From contig NZ_CP017477.1 in the NCBI RefSeq assembly GCF_001761365.1, forward strand, positions 3,745,315 to 3,809,314: a stretch of 64,000 nucleotides of DNA, written 5' to 3'. Positions 26,977 to 36,803 of this stretch are shown piece by piece (within the stretch, counting starts at the first letter, position 1; each line of letters begins with the position of its first letter). This DNA comes from Polaribacter vadi. GTDB lineage: Bacteria > Bacteroidota > Bacteroidia > Flavobacteriales > Flavobacteriaceae. The notes beneath the pieces were generated by a model. That model worked only from the letters and a program-made list of their open reading frames with translations, ran no database searches and had not been told where the DNA came from. The translations under genes and the position numbers were made by a program.

Positions 26977-27426
26977 ATGGGTTTTTTTAAGAAAATTGAT
27001 AAAGTATTCAAATCATCAGAAAGTTTTAATTTGATGGAGAGAACAGAAGTAGATCTTCAAATAGAAGAAAATATTAAAACTGTTGGAATTGATAAATTTG
27101 CAACATCTAAATATGGAGATTTATATTTGAGAGTAAATGAATTAGGTGGTTTTTTAATTTTGGAAACAATTATTGTAAGCGCTACAGATTTGAAAAGCAA
27201 AAAAGGAAGTTTACTAACTTTTAGCAACGAAAACGAAATTTTAAAATTAGAATCTGACGAAAATAAAATTGAATCCGATTTTTCGAATGTCGTAAAAAAA
27301 TCCGTTACAAAAATAGATTATAATATTACTGCAGAAGAAGCTGAGTCTTTTAAAGAACATACATATAATGAAGTTCGTTTTAAAATTAACGGAAATGAAA
27401 TTTTATTCTCTGTAATAACTTTATAA
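26977..27426 (+). CDS. Uncharacterised protein, second of a tandem paralog pair
   Basis: A 149-residue soluble protein homologous to the preceding gene product (shared FFKKIDKVF start, ERTEVD, KYGDLYL, GFLILETII, SDFSNV, and a beta-rich C-terminus ending FSVITL). The start is taken as the ATG at 26977: it aligns with the start of the paralog, while the earlier ATG at 26908 lies within a terminator hairpin. TAGTTTCG at about 26953 is a one-mismatch -7 element giving a short leader. The stop is 3 bp before the TTG start of the GT2 gene, suggesting co-transcription. The function is unknown. Confidence 0.75.
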   Translation: MGFFKKIDKVFKSSESFNLMERTEVDLQIEENIKTVGIDKFATSKYGDLYLRVNELGGFLILETIIVSATDLKSKKGSLLTFSNENEILKLESDENKIESDFSNVVKKSVTKIDYNITAEEAESFKEHTYNEVRFKINGNEILFSVITL

Positions 27427-27429
27427 ATA

Positions 27430-28386
27430 TTGAAACTCAACTTTTCCATCATAATTCCAGTTTATAACCGTCCAAAAGAAATTGATGAGTTATTAGAAAG
27501 TCTTACCAAACAAGATTTTTCTGATGATTTTGAGGTTTTAATAATTGAAGATGGTTCCACAGAAAAATGTGGATCAATTATAGAAAAGTATACCAATCAA
27601 CTAAATTTAAAATATTTCTTTAAAGAAAATAGTGGAGCAGGAGCCAGTAGAAATTTCGGAATGCAAAAAGCATTAGGAAACTATTTTATCATTTTAGATT
27701 CAGATGTAATTGTGCCTAAACAATATTTGTCTGAAGTAAAAAAAGCATTAGAAAACAATTTTACAGATGCTTTTGGAGGGCCAGATGCAGCACATAAAAG
27801 TTTTACTGCTTTACAGAAAGCTATTAATTATTCTATGACATCCGTTTTAACAACTGGAGGAATTCGTGGTAAAAAGCAGGCAGTTGGCAAATTTCAACCT
27901 AGAAGTTTTAATTTAGGTTTGTCAAAAAAAGGGTTTGACAAAACAAAAGGTTTTTCAAAAATGAAAAACGGAGAAGATATCGATTTAACTTTTAGACTTT
28001 GGGAAAATGGTTTCGAAACCCAATTGATAGAAAATGCTTTTGTGTATCATAAAAGAAGAAGTTCCATCAAACAATTTTTTAAACAAACTTTTGGTTTTGG
28101 AACAGCAAGACCGATTTTAAATCGAAAATATCCACAAACTTCAAAATTGACTTATTGGTTTCCGAGCTTGTTTATTGTTGGTTTAGGTTTAGCAATTTTA
28201 GGTTTCCTTTTCGGATTTCCTCAACTATTATATTTTTATGGATTTTATTTTGTTTTAATTTTTATTGATTCTTTATTTCAAAATAAATACTTACAAGTTG
28301 CTTTTTTAAGTGTTGTAACCACTTTAACTCAGTTTTTTGGATATGGATTAGGGTTTTTAAAATCGCAATTTCAACTAAAGAAATAA
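27430..28386 (+). CDS. GT2 family glycosyltransferase, membrane-anchored
   Basis: A 318-residue glycosyltransferase. The GT-A fold starts at FSIIIPVYNRPKEIDELLESL, with IEDGST (about 40-45), the DxD-type ILDSDVIVP (about 92-100) and ENGFETQLIENAFVYHKRR near 190-210. Two hydrophobic segments at about 235-310 anchor it in the inner membrane. No QxxRW is visible, so it is probably non-processive, adding single sugars to a lipid-linked or surface glycan. The start is a TTG at 27430, only 3 bp after the previous stop. No ATG occurs before the catalytic core. A strong hairpin follows. Confidence 0.88.
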   Translation: MKLNFSIIIPVYNRPKEIDELLESLTKQDFSDDFEVLIIEDGSTEKCGSIIEKYTNQLNLKYFFKENSGAGASRNFGMQKALGNYFIILDSDVIVPKQYLSEVKKALENNFTDAFGGPDAAHKSFTALQKAINYSMTSVLTTGGIRGKKQAVGKFQPRSFNLGLSKKGFDKTKGFSKMKNGEDIDLTFRLWENGFETQLIENAFVYHKRRSSIKQFFKQTFGFGTARPILNRKYPQTSKLTYWFPSLFIVGLGLAILGFLFGFPQLLYFYGFYFVLIFIDSLFQNKYLQVAFLSVVTTLTQFFGYGLGFLKSQFQLKK

Positions 28387-28461
28387 AAATAAGATAAAAA
28401 GATCTAATAGACAAAACTAAAAAGTAAAATCATCTGGTTTTATATATAAAATCTGTTTCAA

Positions 28462-28492
28462 AAAAAAACTCTCAATTTCTTGAGAGTTTTTT
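28462..28492. terminator. Bidirectional terminator
   Basis: Arms AAAAACTCTCAA and TTGAGAGTTTTT lie between the convergent GT2 and M16 peptidase genes, with A and T tracts on either side. Confidence 0.9.
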
Positions 28493-28525
28493 GCTTATAT
28501 TTTTAAAATATATTTATTTTAAAAT

Positions 28526-31363
28526 TTAGTCTTCAGGATTTAAAATTCCTAAAATAAAACCATCTGTCAAATATTTTTTAGCAACCATTTGAATATCTTT
28601 TTTCGTAAGTGAATTTACTCGCTCTTCAAAAGATGCTGTTTCAGAAGCATCATCTTTCATGTAATCGATATTTTTAATAGTATTTAACCAATAGCGATTT
28701 CTCTTAATATTTTCATTATGGTCTAAAATTTGTGCTTTTTTGGTTTTCATTAAATCTTCATCAGAAGGACCATTTTTAACCATATCTGCGACTTCTGCTA
28801 TAGCAATATCTTTTAGTTTGTCCACATTTTCTGGTGCACAAGGAAATGAAATTGAGAAATTATAACTGCCATAAGGCATTTTAGAAATTCTACCTGAAGT
28901 TCTAGAAGAATATACACCACCTTCTTGTTCACGTAATTTTTCAGTAAGTTTTATACCCACAATTTCTCCTAAACTTTCAAAAGCTAAAGCTTCTTCTTTA
29001 TCATATTCTGCTTCACCTTGATACATAATTCTAACGGTACTTTTAGGATCTTTACCTTTCTTAACGATTTTTGTATGCGAACCTTTCATCGGTCTAAAAT
29101 CATCAATTTTATACATTTCTTTAGAGTTTGTACTTGGTAAACTACCAATATATTTCATGGAAAATTCGGCCAATTTTCGCTCATCAATATTGCCAACAAA
29201 ATAAAATTTAAAATCGCCAGCATCTGCAAAACGCTCTTGATATTTTTTGTATGCTAAATCGTAATCTGCAGCATCATATTTTTCAGGTGATGGAAAACCT
29301 GTATATCTTGGGTTATCAGCATTCATAAAATCTGATATTTCTTTTTGAAAATAGAAACTTGGACTTGCTAATAAATTTCCTAAAAAGCTTTTGTCTTTAT
29401 TAATAGAAGAATTAAATGCTTTTTCATCCTTATTTAAAGATGTAAAGTATAAATGAACTAATTGAAATAATTCCTCTAAATCTTTTGGAGAGGCAGATCC
29501 ATTAAAACCTTCACTTAAACTCCCAATATAAGGTCTTGCACTTGCAATTTTTCCAGACATCATTTTGGTCATATCAGAAATTGAATACCCATTAATTCCT
29601 GCTTCTGTTAAAGCTCCATTTGCAAAAGAGGTCGCCATTAATTCCTCATCAGAATATAATGAAGTACCTCCAAAACTAAAGGCTGTAAACAAAATTTCAT
29701 CATTTTTAAAATCTGTTTTCTTATAGGTTACAGTTGCTCCATTATTTAAAGTGAACGTTTTGGTGTCTAATTCTTTGTTTTCAGTCATAGCCACAATTTT
29801 ACCCATTGTAGGTTCGCTTGTCATTAAAGACGCTGCAACTTCTGTATCTTCATAAGGCTTTAATTCCATTACTTTTACAGCTTTTAAAGCATCTAAAACT
29901 TCTTGTTCTGTAACATTTTTTTCTGGTCCAGTAATAATTACTACACGATTATCATCATGAATAAAATCATTAATAACCATATTTACTTCATCCAAAGTTA
30001 TGGTTGGCAACATTTCTTTATTGAAATTAAAAGTCCATTCTTCTCCAGGAATAGGGCTTTCTTGTAAAAAATTATTGATATAAGCACCAACAATTCTTCC
30101 AGATTCTTTTTTATCACTATCCTTAAAAGATTTTTCAACACGCGCTAAAACACTCTTTTTAGCTCTTTCTAATTCTCCTTTTTTAAAGCCGAAACGTTTT
30201 ACTCGTTCACTTTCTGCCAACAACGTTTTTAATGCTTTTAATTGACCATCTGAACTTGTACCAGCAACAGATTGATAAGCATCTCTGTTTTTCGCATACG
30301 TTCCTCCATGATAGCTGAAACCATATATAAAAGGCGGGTTTTCTGCATTTCTTAACTCGTCTAAACGATTATTTAGCATCTGTGCAAATAAAGATTCTAC
30401 TACGTTTTTTCTATATTTTGCAACAGTTTTAGTTGGTTCAGAATCTGTGTAATCTTTGTACATTAACTGTACTTGAGAAAAAGGCGCTTCCTTATCAGCT
30501 TCTATTGCAACAAAAGTTTCTTTATGATTCTTCATTGAAAAAACTTCTCTTTCTCTTGGATTTTCACTTGCAGGAATTTTACCAAAATGTGCAATAATTT
30601 TTGCTTCTAATTTAGCGACATCTACATCTCCAACAGCAATAACTGCCATTAAATCGGGTCTGTACCAATCTTCTTGAAAACGACGAATACTTTCATAGCT
30701 AAAGTTTCTAATGCTTTCTTCAGTTCCTATTGGTAACCTGTCTGCGTATTTAGAGCCATACATCATTTTTGGTAAATATTGCTCCATCATTCTGCTATCT
30801 GCACCACGTCTAGATCTATATTCTTCTAAAACTACGCCTCTTTCTTCATCAATATCTTTTTCCTCTAATAAAGCACCTCCAGCCCAGTCTTCTAAAATAT
30901 CAAAACCTTTTTCTAGTTTTTCATCATCATCACTTGGAATTGGTAAAATATATACAGTTTGATCAAAACTAGTATATGCATTTAAATCTGCTCCAAATTT
31001 CACTCCAATTGATTGCAAATAATCTACTAATTCGTTCTTTTTAAAATTTTTAGTTCCATTAAAATTCATGTGTTCCATAAAATGGGCAACACCTAGCTGG
31101 TCATCATCTTCTAAAATAGAACCAGCATTAATTGCTAAACGAAGTTCTACTTTATTGGCTGGCTTTCCATTATTTTGAATATAATATGTTAAACCATTTG
31201 GTAGTTTTCCAATTTTTACTTTATTATCAATTGGAATTTTTTCTGAAACTTTTGTTTCATTTACGGCTTTTTCGACAGTTGAGTTGGTTTCTACAACTTT
31301 TTTCTGCGAATCACAAGCAGTAATAAAAATTGCAAAAAATAAAATAAATACGATTTTTTTCAT
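28526..31363 (-). CDS. M16 family zinc metallopeptidase lipoprotein
   Basis: A 945-residue pitrilysin/insulinase-type peptidase. The signal MKKIVFILFFAIFITAC gives lipidation at Cys17. The inverted zinc motif HFMEH (His94, Glu97, His98) lies in the first M16 unit, with the downstream Glu region EERGVVLEEYRSRRG near 175-190. A second, inactive M16 half follows from about 530. The fused two-unit architecture is typical of large periplasmic M16 peptidases of Bacteroidota. It probably degrades short peptides in the envelope. It is a single gene on the minus strand, divergent from the GH92 cluster across a 155-bp gap. Confidence 0.92.
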   Translation of the reverse strand: MKKIVFILFFAIFITACDSQKKVVETNSTVEKAVNETKVSEKIPIDNKVKIGKLPNGLTYYIQNNGKPANKVELRLAINAGSILEDDDQLGVAHFMEHMNFNGTKNFKKNELVDYLQSIGVKFGADLNAYTSFDQTVYILPIPSDDDEKLEKGFDILEDWAGGALLEEKDIDEERGVVLEEYRSRRGADSRMMEQYLPKMMYGSKYADRLPIGTEESIRNFSYESIRRFQEDWYRPDLMAVIAVGDVDVAKLEAKIIAHFGKIPASENPREREVFSMKNHKETFVAIEADKEAPFSQVQLMYKDYTDSEPTKTVAKYRKNVVESLFAQMLNNRLDELRNAENPPFIYGFSYHGGTYAKNRDAYQSVAGTSSDGQLKALKTLLAESERVKRFGFKKGELERAKKSVLARVEKSFKDSDKKESGRIVGAYINNFLQESPIPGEEWTFNFNKEMLPTITLDEVNMVINDFIHDDNRVVIITGPEKNVTEQEVLDALKAVKVMELKPYEDTEVAASLMTSEPTMGKIVAMTENKELDTKTFTLNNGATVTYKKTDFKNDEILFTAFSFGGTSLYSDEELMATSFANGALTEAGINGYSISDMTKMMSGKIASARPYIGSLSEGFNGSASPKDLEELFQLVHLYFTSLNKDEKAFNSSINKDKSFLGNLLASPSFYFQKEISDFMNADNPRYTGFPSPEKYDAADYDLAYKKYQERFADAGDFKFYFVGNIDERKLAEFSMKYIGSLPSTNSKEMYKIDDFRPMKGSHTKIVKKGKDPKSTVRIMYQGEAEYDKEEALAFESLGEIVGIKLTEKLREQEGGVYSSRTSGRISKMPYGSYNFSISFPCAPENVDKLKDIAIAEVADMVKNGPSDEDLMKTKKAQILDHNENIKRNRYWLNTIKNIDYMKDDASETASFEERVNSLTKKDIQMVAKKYLTDGFILGILNPED

Positions 31364-31507
31364 AGTAATCAGTTTTTAGTTAAAAGTTAGTTGCTAATAT
31401 AATTACTAAATTTTAATTAAACTAAACTTTTAGTTCGTTTTGTAGTTAGTTAATTACATCAACTATAATTAAAAACGAAAATGAGATTAAAAAGTTTCAA
31501 ATTCTTT

Positions 31508-31515
31508 TATATTTG
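31508..31515 (+). promoter_or_regulatory. Putative -7 promoter element of the glycan-degradation cluster
   Basis: TATATTTG matches TAnnTTTG perfectly and ends 3 bp before the ATG at 31519, predicting a leaderless mRNA. No TTTG is visible at 19 bp upstream. Confidence 0.55.
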
Positions 31516-31518
31516 GGA

Positions 31519-34452
31519 ATGAATTATTTTCCTTACAGATTTATTAAATATTCCTTCTTTTTTGTTTTGCTTTTACAAGCTTGTAAAAAACAAATAGATT
31601 TAAATGCCAAAAAAGACAAAAATCTTATTTCTTATGTAAATCCGTTTATTGGAACTGGTGGTCATGGACATACATATCCAGGAGCAACAATGCCTTTTGG
31701 GATGATGCAACTCTCTCCAGACACAAGATTAGATGGTTGGGATGGTTGTTCTGGTTACCATTATTCTGATGATGAAATCTATGGATTTTCACACACGCAT
31801 TTAAGTGGAACAGGTGTTTCCGATTATGGAGATATTTTATTAATGCCAACTAATAAAAGCATTCTTAATAATGGAGCTGATGGTAAAGAAGGCTATAAAT
31901 CTAAATTTTCTCACGAGAAAGAAGTTGCAGAACCTGGTTTCTATAAAGTGCATTTAGAGGAAACAAATATTGATGTAGCATTGACGGTTTCCAAAAGAAG
32001 TGGAATCCATAAATACAGTTTTCCATCAGCAGAAAACCAATTCTTAATTTTAGATTTAGAGCATCGTGATGAATTACTCGATTTTCATATTTCCATATTA
32101 AATGAAAAACAAGTTAGTGGCTGGAGACATTCTAAAGCCTGGGCAACAAATCAAAAATTATTTTATTATATAGAATTTTCGCATCCCATTAAAAACCCTG
32201 ATAGAAAATATGTTGTTGCTCCAAAAAAAGAAAGTTTTGAGTTTATCAACCCAAATAACAACCCCGTTTTTATTAAAATAGGAATTTCTGCAGTTGATGT
32301 TGAAGGCGCAAAAAAGAATTTAAAAGGCGAAATTGGAAATCAAACTTTTGAGCAAGTTAAAAAAACTGCACAAGATTTTTGGGAACAACAATTAGAGAAA
32401 ATTGTAATTGAAGATACAAATGAAGACAATAAAGTAAATTTTTATTCCTCTATGTATCACGTTTCTATTGCTCCAAATTTATATCAAGATGTAGATGGAA
32501 GGTATAGAGGAATGGATTTAGAAGTTCACGAAGCTAAAGATTTCGATTATTATACAGTTTTTTCTCTTTGGGATACTTACAGAGCTGCACATCCATTATA
32601 CACAATAATTGAGCAAGAAAAAACCAACGATTTTATCAATACTTTTTTAGCAAAATATGATGAAGGTGGCATTATGCCAATTTGGGATTTAGCAGGGAAT
32701 TATACAGGTTGTATGATTGGATATCATGCAGTTCCTGTAATTGCTGATGCATATTTAAAGGGCATTCAAAATTACGATGTAGAAAAAGCCTTTGAAGCCA
32801 TGAAACATTCTGCAACAAGAGATAAATTAGGATTAGATTCTTATAAAGAACTTGGTTTTATTCCTGTGGAAAAGGAATCTGAATCGGTTTCTAAAACACT
32901 AGAATATGCTTATGACGATTGGACAATTGCACAAATGGCAAAAGAGTTAGACAAGCAAGAAGATTATACAAACTATACTGAAAGAGCACAATATTATAAG
33001 AATATTTTTGATCCAGAATCTCAATTTATGAGAGGTCGTTTTAGAAATACTTGGTTTGCGCCTTTTGATCCATATGAAGTGAATTTTAATTATACAGAAG
33101 CCAATTCTTGGCAATACAGTTTTTATGTTCCTCAAGATATTGCTGGTTTTACAAAATTGTTAGGAGGAAAACAACAATTAGAAAACCAGTTAGATGAATT
33201 ATTTGCTGCAAACGATAAAACATCAGGAAGTCATCAAGTGGATATTACTGGTTTAATTGGGCAATATGCACATGGTAATGAACCAAGTCATCATATGGCT
33301 TATTTGTATGATTTTGTAAATAAACCAGCAAAAACACAAGAAAAAATTCGTCAGATTTTAACTGAATTGTACACAAATACTCCAGATGGAATTTCAGGAA
33401 ACGAAGATTGTGGACAAATGAGTGCTTGGTATATTTTCTCTTCATTAGGTTTTTATCCTGTAACTCCAGGATCTAATCAATATATAATTGGTTCACCTTT
33501 GTTTCAAAAGGCAAGCATCAATTTAGAAAATGGAAAATCTTTTACAATTGAAGCAAAAAATCAATCTGCAGAAAATAAATACATTAAATCTGTAAAGTTA
33601 AATGGTGATAATTATGAGTATTCTTACCTTAATCATACAGCGATTATGAATGGTGGAAATTTAGTTTTTGAAATGACAAATCAACCCTCAACTTGGGGAA
33701 CAAAAAACGAATTTATTCCATCAACAAAAATAGATGAACACGTAATTGTGGCATCTCCATTTATAGCAAAAGGAGATATTGCTTTTAAAGGAAGTACAGA
33801 AGTTAGTTTAGGGAATGTAGATAAAGAAGCTAAAATCTATTATACTTTAGGGGATGATTTTCAGGAATATAAAAAACCATTTACAATTTCTGAAAAGGAA
33901 ACGTTAAAAGTTTATGCAGAAAAAAAAAATGTAAAAAGTAAAACAATTATCACAGATTTCTACAAAATAGATCCAAATCTTAAAATCGAATTAAAAAGTG
34001 AGTATGCAAATCAGTATAATGCTGGTGGAAATAATGCTTTGATTGATGGAATTATTGGGACAGAAGATTTTAGAACAGGCACTTGGCAAGGCTATCATAA
34101 TACAGATTTAGTGGCCATTGTTGATTTGGGAAAAGAAGATAATAAAGCAGGTGAATTAGAAATTAATTTTTTAGAAGACCAACGTTCTTGGATTTTTCTA
34201 CCTTCTGAAGTAGAAATTTTAGTTTCTTCGGATGCTAAAAATTATAAATCTTTAGGTGATTATTCAGTCGATAATACTAAAGAAAATGAAAATGTAAAAA
34301 TCCAAGAATATATTTTTAAATATCCACCAAATACAAAAGTTAGATACATAAATATCATCGCAAAAAAATTAGGCAAACTTCCAACATGGCATTTGGGCTA
34401 TAAACATGATGGAAGAAGTTGGTTGTTTGTAGATGAAATTCAAATTAAATAA
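31519..34452 (+). CDS. GH92 alpha-mannosidase lipoprotein with C-terminal carbohydrate-binding modules
   Basis: A 977-residue exo-alpha-mannosidase of family GH92, calcium dependent in characterised members. The signal MNYFPYRFIKYSFFFVLLLQ ends before Cys22, predicting a lipoprotein. Family landmarks are YVNPFIGTGGHGHTYPGATM (about 40-60), GFSHTHLSGTG, SLWDTYRAAHPL, WDLAGNYTGCMIGYHA, GNEPSHHMAYLYDF and CGQMSAWYIFSSLGFYPV. After the GH92 fold, about 755-820 looks like a chitobiase-C/FN3-associated module and 830-977 like a discoidin (F5/8 C) domain, absent from the following paralog. The ATG at 31519 is chosen because the upstream TTG is inside the promoter. It probably trims mannose from N-glycans at the cell surface. 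Confidence 0.93.
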   Translation: MNYFPYRFIKYSFFFVLLLQACKKQIDLNAKKDKNLISYVNPFIGTGGHGHTYPGATMPFGMMQLSPDTRLDGWDGCSGYHYSDDEIYGFSHTHLSGTGVSDYGDILLMPTNKSILNNGADGKEGYKSKFSHEKEVAEPGFYKVHLEETNIDVALTVSKRSGIHKYSFPSAENQFLILDLEHRDELLDFHISILNEKQVSGWRHSKAWATNQKLFYYIEFSHPIKNPDRKYVVAPKKESFEFINPNNNPVFIKIGISAVDVEGAKKNLKGEIGNQTFEQVKKTAQDFWEQQLEKIVIEDTNEDNKVNFYSSMYHVSIAPNLYQDVDGRYRGMDLEVHEAKDFDYYTVFSLWDTYRAAHPLYTIIEQEKTNDFINTFLAKYDEGGIMPIWDLAGNYTGCMIGYHAVPVIADAYLKGIQNYDVEKAFEAMKHSATRDKLGLDSYKELGFIPVEKESESVSKTLEYAYDDWTIAQMAKELDKQEDYTNYTERAQYYKNIFDPESQFMRGRFRNTWFAPFDPYEVNFNYTEANSWQYSFYVPQDIAGFTKLLGGKQQLENQLDELFAANDKTSGSHQVDITGLIGQYAHGNEPSHHMAYLYDFVNKPAKTQEKIRQILTELYTNTPDGISGNEDCGQMSAWYIFSSLGFYPVTPGSNQYIIGSPLFQKASINLENGKSFTIEAKNQSAENKYIKSVKLNGDNYEYSYLNHTAIMNGGNLVFEMTNQPSTWGTKNEFIPSTKIDEHVIVASPFIAKGDIAFKGSTEVSLGNVDKEAKIYYTLGDDFQEYKKPFTISEKETLKVYAEKKNVKSKTIITDFYKIDPNLKIELKSEYANQYNAGGNNALIDGIIGTEDFRTGTWQGYHNTDLVAIVDLGKEDNKAGELEINFLEDQRSWIFLPSEVEILVSSDAKNYKSLGDYSVDNTKENENVKIQEYIFKYPPNTKVRYINIIAKKLGKLPTWHLGYKHDGRSWLFVDEIQIK

Positions 34453-34463
34453 ATAGTTAAAAA

Positions 34464-36779
34464 ATGATAAAAAAAGTAGTTTTTGCACTCTTAGCAATTG
34501 TTTTAGTCAGTTGTGATTCAAATCAATCTAAAAAAGAAAGTTTAAGCGCATCAAAAGATTTTACAAAATATGTAAATCCAATGATTGGAACCAGTAAAAT
34601 GGGACACGTTTTTCCTGGAGCAACAGCACCTTTTGGGATGGTTCAATTAAGTCCGCAAACAAACTTTGAGGTAATGTTTAAAGAAGGTAAATACAATTCT
34701 AAAACGTATGAATATTGTGCAGGATATCAATATAAAGACTCTACAATAATTGGTTTTGCACACACTAATTTTAGTGGAACAGGTCATTCAGATTTAGGAG
34801 ATTTATTAATAATGCCCACTGTTGGAAATTTAGTTTTAGATCCTATTAAAACAGAAAAAGGAGAAAAAGGATTTTATTCAAAATTTTCTCATGAAAATGA
34901 AATTGCAAAAGCAGGTTATTATAAGGTAGATTTAGAAGATTATAAAATTAAAGCAGAATTAACGACTTCTGAAAGAGTTGGTTTTCATCAATATACATTT
35001 CCAAAATCATCAGAATCTCACATTTTATTAGATTTGGTGTATAATGTATATCATCATGATAATAAAAATGTATGGACTTTTTTACGAGTAGAAAACGATT
35101 CAATTGTAACAGGTTACAGACAAACAAAAGGTTGGGCAAGAACTAAAAAAGTATTTTTTGCGATTAAATTTTCAAAACCGTTTAAAAGTTATGGTCATAA
35201 AAAATATGATAAAACAACTTATAATGGTTTTTATGGACGATTTGACGAAAGTAATAATTTTCCAGAAATGGCAGGGAAAGATATTCGTGCTTATTTTAAT
35301 TTTGACACCAATGAAGGTGAAAAAATAAAAATGAAATTTGCTTTATCTCCAGTAAGTGCAGATGGAGCAATGAAGAATTTAGAGGCTGAAATTCCACATT
35401 GGGACTTCAACAAAACTAAAGAAGAAACTCAAGAGAAATGGAATAAAGAGCTGTCAAAAATTGAAGTAGAAACTATTGAGGAATCTCAAAAAGAAACTTT
35501 TTATACAGCTTTATATCACACCATGTTAAGTCCTATTTTATATGAAGATGTAGATGGAAAATACAGAGGTTTAGATCAAAACATTCATGAGTCAGAAGGA
35601 TTTACCAATTATACCATTTTCTCACTTTGGGATACATACAGAGCTTTACATCCGCTTTTTAATGTAATTCAGCAAGAAAGAAATAACGACATGATAAAAT
35701 CTATGTTGGCGCATCAAGAAGAAAGTGTGCATCATATGTTGCCAATTTGGAGTCATTATGCAAACGAAAATTGGTGTATGATTGGGTATCATGCAACTTC
35801 AGTGATTGCAGATGCCATTGTAAAAAATGTTGGAGATTTTGATAAGAATCGCGCTTTAAAAGCATCAGTAGCAACTGCAAATGTTCGTTATTTTGATGGA
35901 ATAGGAGATTATTTAGATTACAAATACGTGCCAGATGATAAAAGCCATTCTTCCGTTTCTAAAACTCTAGAATATGCTTATGATGATTGGACAATTGCTC
36001 AAATTGCAAAAAGTGTTGGAGATTCATCTTCAGAAAAAACATTTTTAGAACGTTCAGAATATTACAACAATGTTTTTAATCCTAAAAATGGCTATATGAG
36101 CCCAAAATTAGCTGATGGAACTTTTAGAAAAAACTTTGATCCTTTAGATACACATGGACAAGGTTTTATTGAGGGGAATGCTTGGAATTATGGTTTGTAT
36201 GTTCCTCATCAACTAGATAAAATGGTAGAAATGATGGGAGGAAAAGAACATTTTTCTCAACATTTGGATTCGTTATTTACCATGGAATTAGATGATAAGT
36301 TTATTGATAAGCACGAAGATATTACCAGAGATGGAATTATTGGAAATTACGTTCATGGAAACGAACCTGGACACCATATTCCGTATTTATACAATTGGAC
36401 AGATAATGAATATAAAACACAAGCAAGAGTTCGTATGATTATGGATACCATGTATGGAACTGGTGTTGATGGTTTGTGTGGCAATGATGATGCAGGACAA
36501 ATGAGTGCTTGGTATATTTTTTCCTCATTAGGTTTTTATCCAGTAACACCAGGTTCTAATCAATATGCTTTAGGAAGTCCACTTATAAAAAATGCTATCT
36601 TAAATTTAGAAAACGGAAATACTCTGGAAATTTCAACAGAAAACCAATCTAAAGAAAATGTATATGTTTCTAAATTAACTATAAATGGCAAAATAATTAA
36701 TAGAAATTATATTTTACATAATGAAATTATGAATGGAGGCAAATTTGTTTTCACAATGTCTAATCAACCAAATAAATAG
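34464..36779 (+). CDS. GH92 alpha-mannosidase lipoprotein
   Basis: A 771-residue GH92 enzyme and paralog of the preceding product, without the C-terminal modules. The signal MIKKVVFALLAIVLVSC gives Cys17. The landmarks are KYVNPMIGTSKMGHVFPGAT, GFAHTNFSGTGHSDLGD, SLWDTYRALHPL, WCMIGYHATSVIADA, NEPGHHIPYLYNW and CGNDDAGQMSAWYIFSSLGF. The two enzymes differ in the segment after the first GH92 motif, so they may prefer different mannose linkages. The gap to the upstream gene is 11 bp and the gap to the glycosylasparaginase gene is 24 bp, so all are probably one transcript. Confidence 0.94.
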   Translation: MIKKVVFALLAIVLVSCDSNQSKKESLSASKDFTKYVNPMIGTSKMGHVFPGATAPFGMVQLSPQTNFEVMFKEGKYNSKTYEYCAGYQYKDSTIIGFAHTNFSGTGHSDLGDLLIMPTVGNLVLDPIKTEKGEKGFYSKFSHENEIAKAGYYKVDLEDYKIKAELTTSERVGFHQYTFPKSSESHILLDLVYNVYHHDNKNVWTFLRVENDSIVTGYRQTKGWARTKKVFFAIKFSKPFKSYGHKKYDKTTYNGFYGRFDESNNFPEMAGKDIRAYFNFDTNEGEKIKMKFALSPVSADGAMKNLEAEIPHWDFNKTKEETQEKWNKELSKIEVETIEESQKETFYTALYHTMLSPILYEDVDGKYRGLDQNIHESEGFTNYTIFSLWDTYRALHPLFNVIQQERNNDMIKSMLAHQEESVHHMLPIWSHYANENWCMIGYHATSVIADAIVKNVGDFDKNRALKASVATANVRYFDGIGDYLDYKYVPDDKSHSSVSKTLEYAYDDWTIAQIAKSVGDSSSEKTFLERSEYYNNVFNPKNGYMSPKLADGTFRKNFDPLDTHGQGFIEGNAWNYGLYVPHQLDKMVEMMGGKEHFSQHLDSLFTMELDDKFIDKHEDITRDGIIGNYVHGNEPGHHIPYLYNWTDNEYKTQARVRMIMDTMYGTGVDGLCGNDDAGQMSAWYIFSSLGFYPVTPGSNQYALGSPLIKNAILNLENGNTLEISTENQSKENVYVSKLTINGKIINRNYILHNEIMNGGKFVFTMSNQPNK

Positions 36780-36803
36780 ATACTGGAGTAAATTCAACAT
36801 AAA

